NCBI RefSeq assembly: GCF_014266025.1
Contig: NZ_JACMYC010000011.1
Location: 23,860 to 87,859, forward strand
Origin: Nocardioides deserti
GTDB lineage: Bacteria > Actinomycetota > Actinomycetes > Propionibacteriales > Nocardioidaceae
Direction of reading: 5' to 3'
Length of the DNA: 64,000 nucleotides
Part shown: piece after piece, positions 20,309-27,743 of the stretch
How positions within the stretch are numbered: position 1 is the stretch's first letter
How the letters are laid out: the number at the start of each line of letters is the position of its first letter
Notes under the pieces: generated by a model
What the model was told of the DNA's origin: nothing
Database searches by the model: none
The model's input: only the letters and a program-made list of their open reading frames with translations
Translations under genes and position numbers: made by a program

Positions 20309-21874
20309 GTGTCGTCGTACAACCTCTCGTCCCTGCTCGAGAACAGCGCCCGGCAGTACCCCGACCGCGACGCGGTCGTCCTCGGTGACACCCGGTTGAG
20401 CTACGCCGCGGTCGACTCGTTCGCGAACATGGTCGCCAACCTGCTCGTCTCCCGCGGGATCAAGCCCGGCGACAAGGTGGCGCTGAGCTGCCCGAACCTG
20501 CCGTACTTCTCCGTCGTCTACTACGGCATCCTCAAGGCCGGCGCGACCGTCGTCCCGCTGAACGTCCTGCTCAAGGGCCGCGAGATCGCCTACCACCTCG
20601 GCGACAGCGACGCGAAGGCCTACTTCTGCTTCCAGGGGACCCCCGAGCTGCCGATGGCGACCGAGGGGTACGCCGGTTTCAACGAGGCCGAGGGCTGCGA
20701 GCACTTCTTCGTCATCACCGCCGATCTCGGCGCGGACAGCCCGATCGAGGGCACCGAGACGATGGCGCAGGCGATGGGCGGCCAGCCCGGTGAGTTCACG
20801 TCGGTGGAGACCGACGAGGACGACACCGCCGTCATCCTCTACACCTCCGGCACCACCGGCCAGCCCAAGGGCGCCGAGCTGCGGCACCGCAACATGCGCG
20901 ACAACGCGCTGCTGGGCGAGTCGCTCTTCGGCGCCGACGCGAGCAACCCCGACACCTACCTGTGCGTGCTGCCGCTGTTCCACTCCTTCGGCCAGACCGT
21001 GATCCAGAACGGCGCGTTCGCCTACGGCGGCACGGTCGTGATGCTGCCGCGGTTCGAGGCCGGGCCGGCGCTGCAGCTGATGCTGAAGGAGAAGGTCACC
21101 TTCTTCGCCGGCGTCCCGACGATGTACTGGGGCCTGCTCGGCGCGCTCGAGGAGGGCGTCGACGTCGCCTCGATCGCGGCGAACCTCCGCGTGGCGGCCG
21201 CCGGCGGGTCGGCGCTGCCGGTCGAGGTGCACAAGGACTTCGAGAAGCGGTTCGGCGTCACGATCCTCGAGGGCTACGGCCTCTCGGAGACGTCCCCCGT
21301 TGCGTCGTTCTCCCCGCTCGGCCAGCCGCCGCGGGTCGGCTCGATCGGCCTGCCGGTGCCCGGCGTGGAGATGAAGCTGCTCAAGCCCGAGTCGTGGGAC
21401 GAGATCGACGAGCCCGGCCCGGACGCGGTCGGCGAGATCGCGATCAAGGGCCACGTGGTGATGAAGGGCTACTACGACCGCCCCGACGCGACCGCCGAGG
21501 CGATCCAGGACGGGTGGTTCCGCTCCGGCGACCTGGCCCGCAAGGACGAGGACGGCTGGTACTACATCGTCGACCGGTCCAAGGACATGATCATCCGCGG
21601 CGGCTTCAACGTGTACCCGCGCGAGATCGAGGAGGTCCTGATGACCCACGAGGCGGTCTCGCTCGCGGCGGTCATCGGGGTGCCCCACGAGAGCCACGGC
21701 GAGGAGATCAAGGCGTTCGTCATCCTGAACGACGGCGCCTCGACCACCCCCGAGCAGCTGGTCGAGTGGTCCAAGGAGCAGCTCGCGGCGTACAAGTACC
21801 CGCGCATCGTCGAGGTCGTCGACACCGTCCCGATGACCGCGACCGGCAAGATCCTCAAGCGCGAGCTCTCGTGA
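20309..21874 (+). CDS. Long-chain fatty acid--CoA ligase (AMP-forming)
   Basis: A 521-residue ANL-superfamily ligase that activates a carboxylate as acyl-AMP and transfers it to CoA. The P-loop LYTSGTTGQPKGAELRHRN lies at about 177-195, GYGLSETSPV near 322-331, and the hinge and C-terminal motif YYIVDRSKDMIIRGGFNVYP near 418-437; PMTATGKILKRE at the end contains the catalytic lysine. The start is the GTG at 20309 behind GGAGGCC, with a TAGGTT further upstream. A 49-residue membrane protein gene follows after 46 bp. Confidence 0.94.
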   Translation: MSSYNLSSLLENSARQYPDRDAVVLGDTRLSYAAVDSFANMVANLLVSRGIKPGDKVALSCPNLPYFSVVYYGILKAGATVVPLNVLLKGREIAYHLGDSDAKAYFCFQGTPELPMATEGYAGFNEAEGCEHFFVITADLGADSPIEGTETMAQAMGGQPGEFTSVETDEDDTAVILYTSGTTGQPKGAELRHRNMRDNALLGESLFGADASNPDTYLCVLPLFHSFGQTVIQNGAFAYGGTVVMLPRFEAGPALQLMLKEKVTFFAGVPTMYWGLLGALEEGVDVASIAANLRVAAAGGSALPVEVHKDFEKRFGVTILEGYGLSETSPVASFSPLGQPPRVGSIGLPVPGVEMKLLKPESWDEIDEPGPDAVGEIAIKGHVVMKGYYDRPDATAEAIQDGWFRSGDLARKDEDGWYYIVDRSKDMIIRGGFNVYPREIEEVLMTHEAVSLAAVIGVPHESHGEEIKAFVILNDGASTTPEQLVEWSKEQLAAYKYPRIVEVVDTVPMTATGKILKRELS

Positions 21875-21920
21875 CCCGATTGCTCCGCGCCGCCGGGAGC
21901 CGGGGCCAGGAGGTCCGGCG

Positions 21921-22070
21921 GTGAGGGCGCTGCTGATGATCGTGGCCGGCTTCCTGATCATCTCCGGGGGCCTGTGGTGGCTCGACGGGGGATCGGGGGT
22001 CCTCGGTCCGATCATCGCCGGGCTCGGCGTCGCGCTGGTGATCGTCGTCGTGCAGAACACCCGGGCCTAG
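21921..22070 (+). CDS. Small membrane protein
   Basis: A 49-residue protein with two short hydrophobic stretches (about 2-18 and 28-45), separated by WWLDGGSG and ending QNTRA. The GTG at 21921 follows AGGAGG, one of the best ribosome binding sites in the window, so translation is likely despite the size. It lies 46 bp downstream of the acyl-CoA ligase on the same strand. No family was recognised. The C-terminus stops 23 bp before the convergent response regulator gene. Confidence 0.7.
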   Translation: MRALLMIVAGFLIISGGLWWLDGGSGVLGPIIAGLGVALVIVVVQNTRA

Positions 22071-22093
22071 CTCACCGGCTCCGTTCTCCGGGG

Positions 22094-22780
22094 CTAGCTC
22101 CCAGGGCCACCGCCCAGGCCCGCGTCGCGCGCCAGCGCCACCATCTCGGCGCGCGACCGGGCGTGGAGCTTGCCGAGCACGTCGCTGACCCGGTTGCGCA
22201 CGGTCTTGTCCGACAGGAACAACCGCCGCGCGATCGAGGCGTTGTCCAGCCCCTGCGCGATCAGCTCGAGCACCTCGTGCTCGCGCGGGGTGAGCTGCGG
22301 GAACGCCGAGACCGTCGGCCGCGCCCCGGAGAAGTACGCCAGCACCCGGCCGGCGACGCCCGACCCGAAGACCGCCTCGCCCCGCGCCGCACCGACGATC
22401 GCGCGCTCGATGTCGTCGACCTCGGCCTCCTTCAGCAGGTAGCCCCGCGCCCCCGCCCGCAGCGCCGCGAACACCGAGTCGTCGTCGGAGTCCATCGTGA
22501 GCACGACGACCGCGACCTCCGGGTGCTCGACCCGGATCCGCGCGGTCGCCTCGAGCCCGCCGACGCCCGGCATCCGCAGGTCCATCAGCACGACGTCGGG
22601 CACGTGCTCCGCGGCCAGCGCGACCGCTCCCTCGCCGTCGCCCGCCTGGGCGACCACCTCGACCCCGGGCAGGTCGTCGAGCGCGGTGACCATGCCGGCG
22701 CGGAAGACCGGGTGGTCGTCGACGACGAGGACCCGGACCGTCCCCTCGTCGCGGGTGCCGGTGCTGCTCGTGCTGCTCAC
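22094..22780 (-). CDS. NarL/FixJ-type response regulator
   Basis: A 228-residue response regulator. The receiver domain spans about 15-130, with the acidic pair at 21-22, phospho-acceptor Asp67 in VLMDLRMPG, and Lys near 117 (YLLKEAEV). A LuxR-type helix-turn-helix follows at about 165-220 (LTPREHEVLELIAQGLDNA; ARRLFLSDKTVRNRVSDV). It starts with GTG at 22780, overlapping the sensor kinase stop by 4 nt, so kinase and regulator are coupled. The target genes are not evident. Confidence 0.95.
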   Translation of the reverse strand: MSSTSSTGTRDEGTVRVLVVDDHPVFRAGMVTALDDLPGVEVVAQAGDGEGAVALAAEHVPDVVLMDLRMPGVGGLEATARIRVEHPEVAVVVLTMDSDDDSVFAALRAGARGYLLKEAEVDDIERAIVGAARGEAVFGSGVAGRVLAYFSGARPTVSAFPQLTPREHEVLELIAQGLDNASIARRLFLSDKTVRNRVSDVLGKLHARSRAEMVALARDAGLGGGPGS

Positions 22781-24741
22781 AGGACCTCCAGGGGCAGGGT
22801 GGCGCGGACGGTCGTGCCGCCGCCGGGTGTGGGAAGCAGCTCCAGCCGGCCGCCGACCTCGGCGGCCCGCTCGCGCATGCTGACGGTGCCGACGCCCGCC
22901 CGCGTCCGGGCCGGCAGCCCGACGCCGTCGTCGACGACCTCGACCACCAGGTTCCCGTCGGCGACGTGCGCCCGCAGCCGGACCTCCGCGGCGACCGCGT
23001 GGCGCAGCGCGTTGCTGAGCGCCTCGGAGGCGATCGCGTACGCCGCCACCTCGACCGCGGCGTGCGGCGCACCGAGGTCGCCGACCTCGGCGGTGCAGCG
23101 CGGGACGTCCTCGTGGCCGACGACGAGGTCGCGCAGCGCACCGGCCAGCCCGCGCTGGTCGAGCACGGGCGGGCGCAGCCCGTGGACGAGCGCCCGCAGC
23201 TCGGTGACCGTGCCGCGGAGGCCGTCGCGCAGCCGGCTCACCCGCTCGGCCAGCGCCGGCTGGTCCTCGCGGGCGAGCCGCTTGGCCAGCGACTCCAGCT
23301 GCAGTGCGGTCCCCGCGAGGTTGGGGGCCACGCCGTCGTGGAGGTCCGCGCGCAGCCGGCGCCGTTCCTCCTCGCGCGCGGCGACGATCCGGCCCCGCGA
23401 CCGGGCCACGTCCGCGACCAGCCCGGCGGCGTACGCCAGGGTGCCGGCGCGGGCGGCGACCTCCTCGACCGCGGCCTCCTGCTCGGCGGACCAGCGCTCG
23501 CCGGGGCTGCGGAGCCCGACGTGCAGCTCGCCGACCCGGGCGCCGAGCGCGGTGCAGGCGACGACCCGGCTGCCGTGGACCGGCGTGCCCGAGGCGACCG
23601 AGACCTCGTCGTTGGTGAACGCCACCGAGGGCAGCCGCAGCGCGTCCCGCAGCCCGTCGACCAGCCGCTGCAGGGCGTCGACCGGCTCCGACGCGGCGGC
23701 GACGTGGCGGCCGACGCGGGAGACCACGGCGTACGGGTTGTGCCGGTGGCCGAAGAGCCGCCGGTCGACCACCTCCTGCACCCGGTCGCGGCCGGCGGCG
23801 GCCCCCAGCGCCGACAGCGCGACGAGCACGACGCTCCACGCGGAGTCCGGGGCGACGGCCTGCACGCCGTAGACGACGAGCAGGTAGACCGCGACCACGG
23901 CGCCGGTGAGCAGGCCGAAGACGAGCGTGCGGTTGAGGGTCAGCTCCACGTCGAAGAGGCGGTGCCGCAGCATGGCGACGCCGATCGCGAGCGGGAGGGC
24001 GGAGAGCCCGACGACGCCGTTCCACGAGTCGAGCGACCCCGCCGGCAGCAGCACGGCCGCCACCAGGAGGAGGCCGCCGAGGAGCAGCCACTGCAGCTGG
24101 GTGCGCTCCACGTCGCGCGCGCGACGCATCCGCACGGCGAGGGAGACGACCGCCAGCGGGATGCCGACGAGGAACAGCATCGACGCACCGGTCTGGGTGA
24201 CGTACCGCAGCCACACCGCCTGCTCGATGCCCAGCGGGTTCATCAGCCCCGGGACGATGTCGGCGTCGACCGCGGAGAACATCCGCGCCACCGTCGTCAC
24301 GGTCGCGACCGCCGCGACGCCCAGCACCACCGGCCGCCAGCGCGGGCTCGGCGGGCGGCCGTCGGGAAAGACGTGCGGAAGCAGCGGCAGCGTGAAGAAG
24401 TACGGCGCGAAGCCCCAGATCGCCACCCACGCGGCGAACCCGCCCAGCACCCCGGCCCCCGCGACGTGCCCGGCGTACACCGACAGCACCTGGTAGGGAC
24501 CTATCAGCGCCGGCACCAGCAGCAGCCAGCCGACCGGGTTGCGCGGGCGGGCGTGGACCACGAGGGCGCCGACGACCGGCCAGACCGTGCCGAGCGTGAG
24601 GTCACCGGCAGCCCCGGCCTGCGTGCCGGCGTCCCAGTGCGCCTGGAGGGGCCGGACCAGCGCGCAGCAGGCCACCCCCACCAACGCCGCGGCGGCGGCG
24701 AGGACGCGCAGCACGCGGTCGGGGACGCTCACGGCGCTCAT
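22777..24741 (-). CDS. Sensor histidine kinase, NarL-system type (HisKA_3)
   Basis: A 654-residue membrane sensor kinase. About nine hydrophobic segments fill residues 10-320, a GAF-like region follows at about 340-440, and the HisKA_3 dimerisation helix has EEERRRLRADLHDGVAPNL with phospho-acceptor His468. The HATPase domain occupies about 560-650, with the G-box-like VDDGVGLPA. Its membrane region resembles 7TM-type sensors of actinobacteria, and no substrate domain is recognisable. It is co-expressed with the response regulator that follows. The start ATG is at 24741. Confidence 0.93.
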   Translation of the reverse strand: MSAVSVPDRVLRVLAAAAALVGVACCALVRPLQAHWDAGTQAGAAGDLTLGTVWPVVGALVVHARPRNPVGWLLLVPALIGPYQVLSVYAGHVAGAGVLGGFAAWVAIWGFAPYFFTLPLLPHVFPDGRPPSPRWRPVVLGVAAVATVTTVARMFSAVDADIVPGLMNPLGIEQAVWLRYVTQTGASMLFLVGIPLAVVSLAVRMRRARDVERTQLQWLLLGGLLLVAAVLLPAGSLDSWNGVVGLSALPLAIGVAMLRHRLFDVELTLNRTLVFGLLTGAVVAVYLLVVYGVQAVAPDSAWSVVLVALSALGAAAGRDRVQEVVDRRLFGHRHNPYAVVSRVGRHVAAASEPVDALQRLVDGLRDALRLPSVAFTNDEVSVASGTPVHGSRVVACTALGARVGELHVGLRSPGERWSAEQEAAVEEVAARAGTLAYAAGLVADVARSRGRIVAAREEERRRLRADLHDGVAPNLAGTALQLESLAKRLAREDQPALAERVSRLRDGLRGTVTELRALVHGLRPPVLDQRGLAGALRDLVVGHEDVPRCTAEVGDLGAPHAAVEVAAYAIASEALSNALRHAVAAEVRLRAHVADGNLVVEVVDDGVGLPARTRAGVGTVSMRERAAEVGGRLELLPTPGGGTTVRATLPLEVL

Positions 24742-24865
24742 GCTGCCCGAACCGGCGTCCCCGGATCAGGAGGTCGGTGTCCCTCGTGCCCGGGACGTCG
24801 GGCGGGCCACCGTCGTCCCCGTCGCCGGTCGACCGTGACCGGCCCGCACCGTCCCGGAGGACACC

Positions 24866-25555
24866 ATGACCACCACCGCCCCGCTCGCCGGCTCCACCGA
24901 CCGCGTCGCCGGTCCCGGCCGCGCCCGCTGGCCGCTGGCCGCGACCGCCGCCGGCGCCCTCGGCTTCGTCGCCACGCTCGTCCTCGACGGCCGCAACGAC
25001 GTGCCGGCCGAGGTCCGGTTCACCGACGGATTCTTCGACGGCCTCGACCCGGTGGTCTACCGGCTCTCGCTGGTGCTGGGGTACGCCGCCGTCGTCATGC
25101 TCCTGCTGCTCGCCGCCCAGTGGCGACGGCGGGTCGAGCCACGCGTGCCCGCCTCGACGGCCGCCCCGCTGGTGACCTTCGGGCTGGTCTCGGCCGCGGC
25201 CGGGCTCACCTACGGCTACGGCTGGAAGGGGGCGCTCGGGCTCTACCTGCCCGACGGCGCCGAGGGCGGCGCGTTCGACGACGCCGGCCTGACGACGTAC
25301 TTCATGCTCAACGACTTCGGCTCCTGGATCGGCTGGCTCGGCGTCGTCGTCGCGGCCGCCGGCATCGCCTGGATGGGCCTGCGCGAGCGGACCGTCTCGC
25401 GCTGGATCGGCGTCGTCAGCGTGCTGCCCGTCCTGCAGACCACCGCGATGGTGCTCGGCCTCGGCGTCCCCGGCGTCCCGGCGCTGCTCGCCCCGCTCTA
25501 CCTGGTCGTGCTCGGCCTCGGGCTGACCTTCGGGCGGAGCGTCGTCACCCGCTGA
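24866..25555 (+). CDS. Multipass membrane protein
   Basis: A 229-residue protein with about six hydrophobic segments (for example 22-40, 68-86, 92-112, 152-170, 180-198 and 205-222). It faintly resembles the DUF4386 type of small membrane proteins but I cannot assign it. It is divergent from the sensor kinase, 124 bp apart, and could be its target. The ATG at 24866 follows a GGAGGACACC ribosome binding site. A palindrome array lies downstream. Confidence 0.75.
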   Translation: MTTTAPLAGSTDRVAGPGRARWPLAATAAGALGFVATLVLDGRNDVPAEVRFTDGFFDGLDPVVYRLSLVLGYAAVVMLLLLAAQWRRRVEPRVPASTAAPLVTFGLVSAAAGLTYGYGWKGALGLYLPDGAEGGAFDDAGLTTYFMLNDFGSWIGWLGVVVAAAGIAWMGLRERTVSRWIGVVSVLPVLQTTAMVLGLGVPGVPALLAPLYLVVLGLGLTFGRSVVTR

Positions 25556-25561
25556 GCCGGC

Positions 25562-25595
25562 CACATATCGGGGGAATCCTGCACATATCGGGGGA
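25562..25595. repeat. Direct repeat of a half-palindrome
   Basis: CACATATCGGGGGA occurs at 25562-25575 and 25582-25595. The second copy forms the left arm of the palindrome at 25578-25617. The first copy is an unpaired extra half. Confidence 0.85.
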
Positions 25596-25617
25596 GATCT
25601 GCCCCGATATGTGCAGG
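25578..25617. terminator. 40-bp palindrome A (convergent region)
   Basis: Sixteen-base arms at 25578-25593 and 25602-25617 are exact reverse complements. The 8-base centre contains AGATCT, leaving only one mismatched pair in 40 bp. It lies between two convergent genes and most simply acts as a bidirectional terminator. Its last six bases are shared with palindrome B, so in RNA only one of the two can fully form. Confidence 0.75.
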
Positions 25618-25645
25618 GGTCACCGGTTAACCGGTGACCCCTGCA
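25612..25645. terminator. 34-bp perfect palindrome B (convergent region)
   Basis: The sequence 25612-25645 is an exact 34-bp palindrome centred on GGTTAACC. It overlaps the right arm of palindrome A by six bases. The dyad centres of A and B are 31 bp apart. Confidence 0.8.
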
Positions 25646-25658
25646 GCCCCGGGACCCC

Positions 25659-26177
25659 TCACGCGAACGGGTCCGGCCGGCCGCCGGGCAGCTCGGCGAG
25701 CAGCTCGCGGGCCCGGGCGGCGACCTTGTGCTCGACGAGCACCTCGTAGCGGGTGGCGACGATCTGGGTCACCGAGGAGAAGTCGCGACGACCGCGGGTG
25801 GCGGCGTAGCCGGCCAGCGCCCAGATCACGCCGAACAGCGCACCGAACAGCACCGTCGAGAGCAGGATCGCCAGCAGGCCCTCGGTGGTGAACAGGCTGA
25901 ACAGCAGCCCGACGAACAGGCCGAGCCACGCGCCGGACAGCACGCCGCCGAGCGCGACCTTGCCGGTGGTGAGCCGGCCGGTGATCCGCTCGATCCGCTT
26001 GAGGTCGGTGCCGACGATCATGCACTGCTCGACGGGGAACTCGCGGTCGGACAGGAAGTCGACGGCCTTCTGAGCGGCCGCGTAGTCGTCGTACACGGCC
26101 AGCGATTGCGGGAACTCCAGGCCCAGGGGGGAGCGGCCGGCGCCGGGACCGCCCGGCGTACCAGTGGGAATGCTCAT
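25659..26177 (-). CDS. General stress protein (YflT/GSP17M-like) with membrane segments
   Basis: A 172-residue protein of the heat-induced stress protein family that includes Bacillus YflT. Residues 18-65 form the family domain ([20 protein letters not shown]; the strand with ECMIVG-like [10 protein letters not shown]). Two membrane helices near 82-130 are an actinobacterial addition, followed by a short C-terminal domain with [15 protein letters not shown]. The function is unknown. The ATG at 26177 is preferred; a GTG at 26213 would extend it to the purS start. The gene is divergent from purS with overlapping promoter sequences. Confidence 0.78.
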   Translation of the reverse strand: MSIPTGTPGGPGAGRSPLGLEFPQSLAVYDDYAAAQKAVDFLSDREFPVEQCMIVGTDLKRIERITGRLTTGKVALGGVLSGAWLGLFVGLLFSLFTTEGLLAILLSTVLFGALFGVIWALAGYAATRGRRDFSSVTQIVATRYEVLVEHKVAARARELLAELPGGRPDPFA

Positions 26178-26201
26178 GTCCGGACCGGTGCCCGCCGCGC
26201 C

Positions 26202-26207
26202 TAGACT
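26202..26207 (+). promoter_or_regulatory. -10 element, leaderless purS start
   Basis: TAGACT ends exactly 6 nt before the purS ATG, with no ribosome binding site between, which fits a leaderless message for purSQ. Confidence 0.6.
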
Positions 26208-26213
26208 GGACAC

Positions 26214-26465
26214 ATGCCTCGAGTCGTCGTCGACGTCATGCCCAAGCCCGAGATCCTCGACCCGCAGGGCAAGGCGGTCCTCGGGGCCCTGCCCCGGCTC
26301 GGGTTCAGCGGGGTGACCGACGTCCGCCAGGGCAAGCGGTTCGAGCTCGAGGTCGAGGGCGAGGTCACCGACGCGGTGCTCGCCGACGTGAACCGGATGG
26401 CCGAGACGCTGCTGTCCAACCCCGTCATCGAGAGCTACACCGTCCGGGTGGAGCAGGACGCATGA
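26214..26465 (+). CDS. purS: Phosphoribosylformylglycinamidine synthase subunit PurS
   Basis: An 83-residue subunit that bridges PurL and PurQ in the three-part FGAM synthase of actinobacteria. The typical opening [19 protein letters not shown] and the [13 protein letters not shown] strand are present. The ATG at 26214 has a leaderless promoter. The stop overlaps the purQ ATG by 4 nt. The third subunit gene, purL, is 2.8 kb away, beyond four genes' worth of unrelated sequence. Confidence 0.97.
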   Translation: MPRVVVDVMPKPEILDPQGKAVLGALPRLGFSGVTDVRQGKRFELEVEGEVTDAVLADVNRMAETLLSNPVIESYTVRVEQDA

Positions 26466-27136
26466 AGGTCGGCGTCGTCACCTTCCCCGGCTCGCTCGAC
26501 GACGTCGACGCGCAGCGCGCGGTCCGGCTCGGCGGCCACGAGGCCGTCGCGCTCTGGCACGGCGACCACGACCTGAGGGGCGTGGACGCCGTCGTGCTGC
26601 CGGGCGGGTTCTCCTACGGCGACTACCTGCGCTGCGGCGCCATCTCGCGCTTCTCACCGGTCATGACCGAGGTCGTCGAGGCCGCCGGCCGCGGCATGCC
26701 CGTGCTCGGCATCTGCAACGGCTTCCAGATCCTCTGCGAGTCCCACCTGCTGCCGGGTGCGCTCATCCGCAACCAGCGCCAGAAGTTCCTCTGCCTCGAC
26801 CAGCGACTGCGCATCGAGCGCACCGACACCCCCTGGACGGCGGCCTACGCCGAGGGGCAGGAGGTCGTCATCGCGCTGAAGAACGGCGAGGGGGCGTTCG
26901 TCGCCGACGACGAGACCCTCGACCGGCTCGAGGGGGAGGGGCAGGTCGTCGCCCGCTACCTCGGCGAGAACCCCAACGGCTCGCTGCGCGACATCGCCGG
27001 CATCTCCAACGAGCGCGGCAACGTCGTCGGCCTCATGCCCCACCCCGAGCACTCCGTCGAGGAGCTCTGCGGCACCGGCACCGACGGGCTCGGCTTCTTC
27101 GCCCTGGCCACCCTGGCCGCCGAGGTGTTCGCGTGA
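26462..27136 (+). CDS. purQ: Phosphoribosylformylglycinamidine synthase subunit PurQ (glutaminase)
   Basis: A class I glutamine amidotransferase that provides ammonia to PurL for the conversion of FGAR to FGAM. The nucleophile is Cys85 in VLGICNGFQ, and the His-Glu pair lies in PHPEHSVEE near 193-201. The protein has 224 residues, the standard size. It begins at the ATG within the purS stop and its own stop overlaps the DUF3817 GTG, so three genes are translationally linked. Confidence 0.97.
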   Translation: MKVGVVTFPGSLDDVDAQRAVRLGGHEAVALWHGDHDLRGVDAVVLPGGFSYGDYLRCGAISRFSPVMTEVVEAAGRGMPVLGICNGFQILCESHLLPGALIRNQRQKFLCLDQRLRIERTDTPWTAAYAEGQEVVIALKNGEGAFVADDETLDRLEGEGQVVARYLGENPNGSLRDIAGISNERGNVVGLMPHPEHSVEELCGTGTDGLGFFALATLAAEVFA

Positions 27137-27588
27137 TCGCCTCCCCGCACCGGCTCTTCCGCACCGTCGCCACCGCCGAGGCCATCACCTGGGCCGGGCT
27201 GTTGGCGGGGATGTTCCTCAAGTACGTCACCGACACCACCGAGGCCGGCGTCACGATCTTCGGCCCGATCCACGGCGCGGTCTTTCTCGCCTACTGCGTG
27301 ACCACCGTCGTCGTCGCCGTCGACCAGCGCTGGTCCGCCGGCCGCCTCGTCGCCGGCCTGGCCTCGTCGGTGCCGCCGTTCCTCACCCTGTGGTTCGAGC
27401 GGTACGCCGCCAAGCAGGGCCTGCTCGCCGACTCCTGGCGCCTGCGCGCGGACGCCGCGGGCCGCTCCGGCCTCGAGCGGCCGGTCGGCTGGCTGGTCCG
27501 CAACCCCGCCCGCGGGCTCGCCGCCGCCGTCGTCGCCGTGCTCGCCCTCTTCGGCATCGCGCTCCTCGCCGGCCCGCCCGTCGGCTGA
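27133..27588 (+). CDS. DUF3817 family membrane protein
   Basis: A 151-residue protein with the DUF3817 pattern: a helix beginning [20 protein letters not shown], then [16 protein letters not shown] and [11 protein letters not shown]. Four membrane helices are likely, the last at about 128-147. Family function is unknown. Its GTG overlaps the purQ stop by 4 nt. The link to purSQ is probably co-transcription and need not be functional. The palindrome array at 27620-27704 follows. Confidence 0.85.
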   Translation: MIASPHRLFRTVATAEAITWAGLLAGMFLKYVTDTTEAGVTIFGPIHGAVFLAYCVTTVVVAVDQRWSAGRLVAGLASSVPPFLTLWFERYAAKQGLLADSWRLRADAAGRSGLERPVGWLVRNPARGLAAAVVAVLALFGIALLAGPPVG

Positions 27589-27619
27589 CGCGCTTGCATC
27601 TGGCCGGCCCGGGCGAAGA

Positions 27620-27639
27620 TTCGTCGGGGCCCCGTCGAA
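27620..27639. repeat. Palindrome P1 (20 bp)
   Basis: A 20-bp palindrome with one mismatched pair (T-T) around the core CGGGGCCCCG. Its dyad centre is at 27629.5, exactly 31 bp before that of P2. Confidence 0.75.
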
Positions 27640-27644
27640 ACTGA

Positions 27645-27676
27645 CGGTCCCCCGATGAAATTTCATCGGGGGACCG
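27645..27676. terminator. Palindrome P2 (32 bp, perfect)
   Basis: An exact 32-bp palindrome centred on GAAATTTC, containing CCCCGATGAA and its complement. It lies between the convergent DUF3817 and glycoside-hydrolase-like genes and can act as a bidirectional terminator. Dyad centre 27660.5. Confidence 0.75.
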
Positions 27677-27678
27677 AG

Positions 27679-27704
27679 AGGTTCAGCGGGGCCCCGATGA
27701 ACCT
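27679..27704. repeat. Palindrome P3 (26 bp)
   Basis: A 26-bp palindrome with one mismatched pair (G-A) around the same CGGGGCCCCG core as P1; the right half repeats CCCCGATGAA from P2. Its dyad centre, 27691.5, is 31 bp after that of P2. Confidence 0.75.
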
Positions 27705-27743
27705 GGCGACCCGGCCGGCTCGAGGACCGGAGCGGCCCCGACC

